Assembly: GCA_019456195.1 (NCBI GenBank)
Contig: VRUK01000042.1
Span: 1 to 45,545, forward strand
Reading direction: 5' to 3'
DNA from: Planctomycetota bacterium
GTDB lineage: Bacteria > Planctomycetota > Phycisphaerae > Sedimentisphaerales > Anaerobacaceae
Length of the DNA: 45,545 bases
Shown here: piece by piece, positions 43,643 through 45,545 of the stretch
Numbering within the stretch: position 1 is the stretch's first letter
How the letters are laid out: each line of letters opens with the position of its first letter
Made by a program: the position numbers and the translations under genes
Notes under the pieces: model-generated
The model's input: only the letters and a program-made list of their open reading frames with translations
What the model was told of the DNA's origin: nothing
Databases searched by the model: none

Positions 43643-45370
43643 ATGAGTAATAAAATCAAAATCACATTCGTCGTAGTTGGATTGGTGACCGCTATTGTAC
43701 TCAGCAGTGCCGCCAGTGCGAGAGCAACCACCTGGACGCAGAAGGCCGATATGCCAACGGCAAGATGGGGCTTATCCACCAGTCTGGTGGATGGGAAAAT
43801 ATATGCTATCGGAGGTATAGGTAGCTTTAAGAAGGTGGAGGAATATGATCCGGCGACAGATACCTGGACAGAGAAAGCTGACATGCCAACAAGAAGGATC
43901 TTTATAGCCACCAGTGTGGTGGATGGGAAGATATACGCCATTGGCGGTGAAACCTCTTGGGGAGGGGGGACTAAGCTTGCCACCGTAGAAGAGTATGATC
44001 CGGCGACAGACACATGGACACAGAAGGCTGATATGCCAACACCAAGAAATCTTTTAGCCACCAGTGTGGTGAATGGGAGAATCTATGCTATCGGAGGTGG
44101 GAGTACCCCCCTCAGCCTCAAAAAGGTTGAGGAATATGATCCGGCGACAGATACCTGGACAGAGAAAGCTGACATGCCAACCGGGAGAAAATTTGTATCC
44201 AGCAGTGTCGTTAATGGGAAAATATACGTCTTCGGCGGGCAAAAACCAAACACATCGTCAGCCTTTTCCACCGTAGAAGAGTATGATCCAGTGACAGACA
44301 CGTGGACGAAGAAAGCTGATATGCCAGCGCCAAGAACCGCCTTATCCACCACTGTGGTGGATGAGAAAATCTATGCTTTCGGCGGATCTGCCAGTAAGAA
44401 TAACGTGCCTCTTTTCACCTTGTCCCAGTATGATCCAGCTACGGACACCTGGACAGCAAAAGACGACATGCCGGTCACAATGCTGGGAATGTCTACCAGC
44501 GCAGTAGGTGGGAGGATCTATGTCATTGGTGGATCGTCAACACCTCATCCCTATAACCCGCCTCTCTCAACCGTGTGGGAATATGACACCGGACTCGGCG
44601 TCCCATCACCTGACTTCAACGGGGACGGTGTCGTCGATGGTGCAGACTTCTCCATCATGGTGGACCACTGGCACATGGATGAGCCATTGTGTGATATTGC
44701 CCCGCTACCTTTCGGAGACAGCTTCGTCGATGTCCAGGATCTTGTCCTCCTAGCAGAGTACCTGTTTGAGGAAATAGACGACTCTACGCTCATCGCACAC
44801 TGGGCGCTGGATGAAACAGAAGGTAATATCGCACTGGATAGTGCCGGTGGCAACGGCCATAGCGACGGATATGTCATGGGTAATCCTCTCTGGCAACCTA
44901 CTGGTGGACTGGTCGATGGTGCGATTCGGTTGGACGGAGTAGATGATTATATCATTACCAGTCTGGCTTTAAATCCGATAGAGAAGCCGTTAAGCGTTCT
45001 CGCATGGGTCAAAGGCGGCGCCCCGGGACAAACAGTCATCTCCGGGGTGGGTAGCACAAATTGGTTGGGTACAGACTCTATAGAAGGCTGCTTGATGACG
45101 GAGCTTAAAAGTTCCGGCCGCTTTGGCAGTCCTCTGGTATCGCAAACAAACATCACTAACGGTGAATGGCATCATGTAGGTTTTGTCAAGGATGACCTGA
45201 AAAGAACACTTTACGTTGACACCCTTGTGGTGGCCGAAGACTTGCAGTGGGACTTGGAAGGCTCAAATAGTGGCATTTATATTGGTACTGGTAAATCAAT
45301 GGAACCTGGAACATATTGGTCCGGCCTGATCGACGACGTCCGCATCTACAACCGAGCAGTAAGACCATAG
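43643..45370 (+). CDS. Secreted Kelch-dockerin-LamG protein, copy 2
   Basis: The 575-residue product has the same layout as its neighbour 84 bases upstream: signal peptide (NKIKITFVVVGLVTAIVLSS), six Kelch blades (about 32-318), a dockerin-like domain with DFNGDGVVDGADFSIMVDHW and a degenerate second loop (DSFVDVQDLVLLAEYLFEE), and LamG ending DDVRIYNRAV. Most differences fall in blade loops (for example GGETSWGGGTK against GGDTNWPGGTT) and in LamG, which is where ligand specificity would lie. AAGGAGACC precedes ATG 43643. It is clearly a tandem duplicate. Confidence 0.9.
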   Translation: MSNKIKITFVVVGLVTAIVLSSAASARATTWTQKADMPTARWGLSTSLVDGKIYAIGGIGSFKKVEEYDPATDTWTEKADMPTRRIFIATSVVDGKIYAIGGETSWGGGTKLATVEEYDPATDTWTQKADMPTPRNLLATSVVNGRIYAIGGGSTPLSLKKVEEYDPATDTWTEKADMPTGRKFVSSSVVNGKIYVFGGQKPNTSSAFSTVEEYDPVTDTWTKKADMPAPRTALSTTVVDEKIYAFGGSASKNNVPLFTLSQYDPATDTWTAKDDMPVTMLGMSTSAVGGRIYVIGGSSTPHPYNPPLSTVWEYDTGLGVPSPDFNGDGVVDGADFSIMVDHWHMDEPLCDIAPLPFGDSFVDVQDLVLLAEYLFEEIDDSTLIAHWALDETEGNIALDSAGGNGHSDGYVMGNPLWQPTGGLVDGAIRLDGVDDYIITSLALNPIEKPLSVLAWVKGGAPGQTVISGVGSTNWLGTDSIEGCLMTELKSSGRFGSPLVSQTNITNGEWHHVGFVKDDLKRTLYVDTLVVAEDLQWDLEGSNSGIYIGTGKSMEPGTYWSGLIDDVRIYNRAVRP

Positions 45371-45451
45371 AAAATCGAGGTGATGGCTCGTTAGGCCAAC
45401 TCAGAAAGAAACAAAACGTTCATAATAACCACACACCATCTCTTTTGCCCA

Positions 45452-45490
45452 AATGGCCGGTAGTTTGAGACTGCCGGCCATTTTCTTTAT
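45452..45490 (+). terminator. Intrinsic terminator after the Kelch pair
   Basis: AATGGCCGGTAG (45452-45463) pairs with CTGCCGGCCATT (45471-45482) with one G-T wobble over a 7-nt loop, followed by TTCTTTAT. It lies about 80 bases after the last Kelch gene and probably ends its transcript. Confidence 0.7.
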
Positions 45491-45545
45491 GATTAGCGAT
45501 AATTTATTGATTTAGAAATTGCCGCGTTGGCCAATAACAGCACAA

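Noticed and set aside
43555..44061. 168-residue antisense ORF in the second Kelch gene
   Set aside because: It arises from the repeated Kelch codons read in reverse; similar ORFs appear at each blade.
41900..44500. Regularly spaced similar units considered as a CRISPR array
   Set aside because: The units are about 150 bases, coding, and encode Kelch blades; there are no short direct repeats with unique spacers.

Overview
The window looks like a chromosomal segment of a Planctomycetota bacterium, most likely class Phycisphaerae near the Sedimentisphaerales. That is an inference from gene content: a Tat-exported S1 sulfatase, an ECF sigma factor of the planctomycete type next to a Ser/Thr kinase with WD40 repeats, and secreted Kelch, LamG and dockerin-like proteins. 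No rRNA, tRNA or CRISPR array was recognised.

Layout. Positions 1-935 (minus) hold the N-terminal part of an ArnT/GT39-like membrane glycosyltransferase that runs off the left edge. About 1 kb of mostly non-coding DNA follows, with one strong intrinsic terminator that has no visible gene. Positions 1975-12570 form a type II secretion operon in the order C-D-E-F-(G)-I-J-K-L-M. The gspG slot holds only a 3' remnant of about 33 codons, and gspJ carries a REP-like palindrome inside its prepilin leader. A DUF4230-like membrane protein and two micro-ORFs come next.

Positions 13668-20547 carry housekeeping and envelope genes: cobO, ispD, a LamG-like lipoprotein, purD and a large AsmA-like protein. 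Two minus-strand genes follow (NIPSNAP-like and ferritin-like). Then come a sulfatase with a HEAT-repeat tail, an exported nitrilase-family protein, trmB (minus), an isochorismatase-fold protein lacking the catalytic Cys, a secreted protein of unknown function behind a near-consensus promoter, and a pair of M16 peptidases in which only the first has the zinc motif.

From 32801 the window is dominated by a signalling and extracellular region: an ECF sigma factor, then a 1570-residue protein joining a Ser/Thr kinase, a membrane segment, a WD40 propeller, a parallel beta-helix and an alpha/beta-hydrolase esterase. Four secreted proteins follow: an SMP-30-like propeller, a LamG/FN3-like multidomain protein, and two tandem Kelch-dockerin-LamG paralogues. 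The fusion gene ends inside what looks like the decayed start of another Kelch-type gene, which suggests assembly by recombination.

How the genes may fit together (inference): the sulfatase, nitrilase and Kelch/LamG/dockerin proteins are all predicted to leave the cytoplasm, and the secretion operon is a plausible exit route for some of them. The sigma factor and kinase fusion could sense or process an extracellular polysaccharide and control the neighbouring genes. Nothing in the sequence proves that link.
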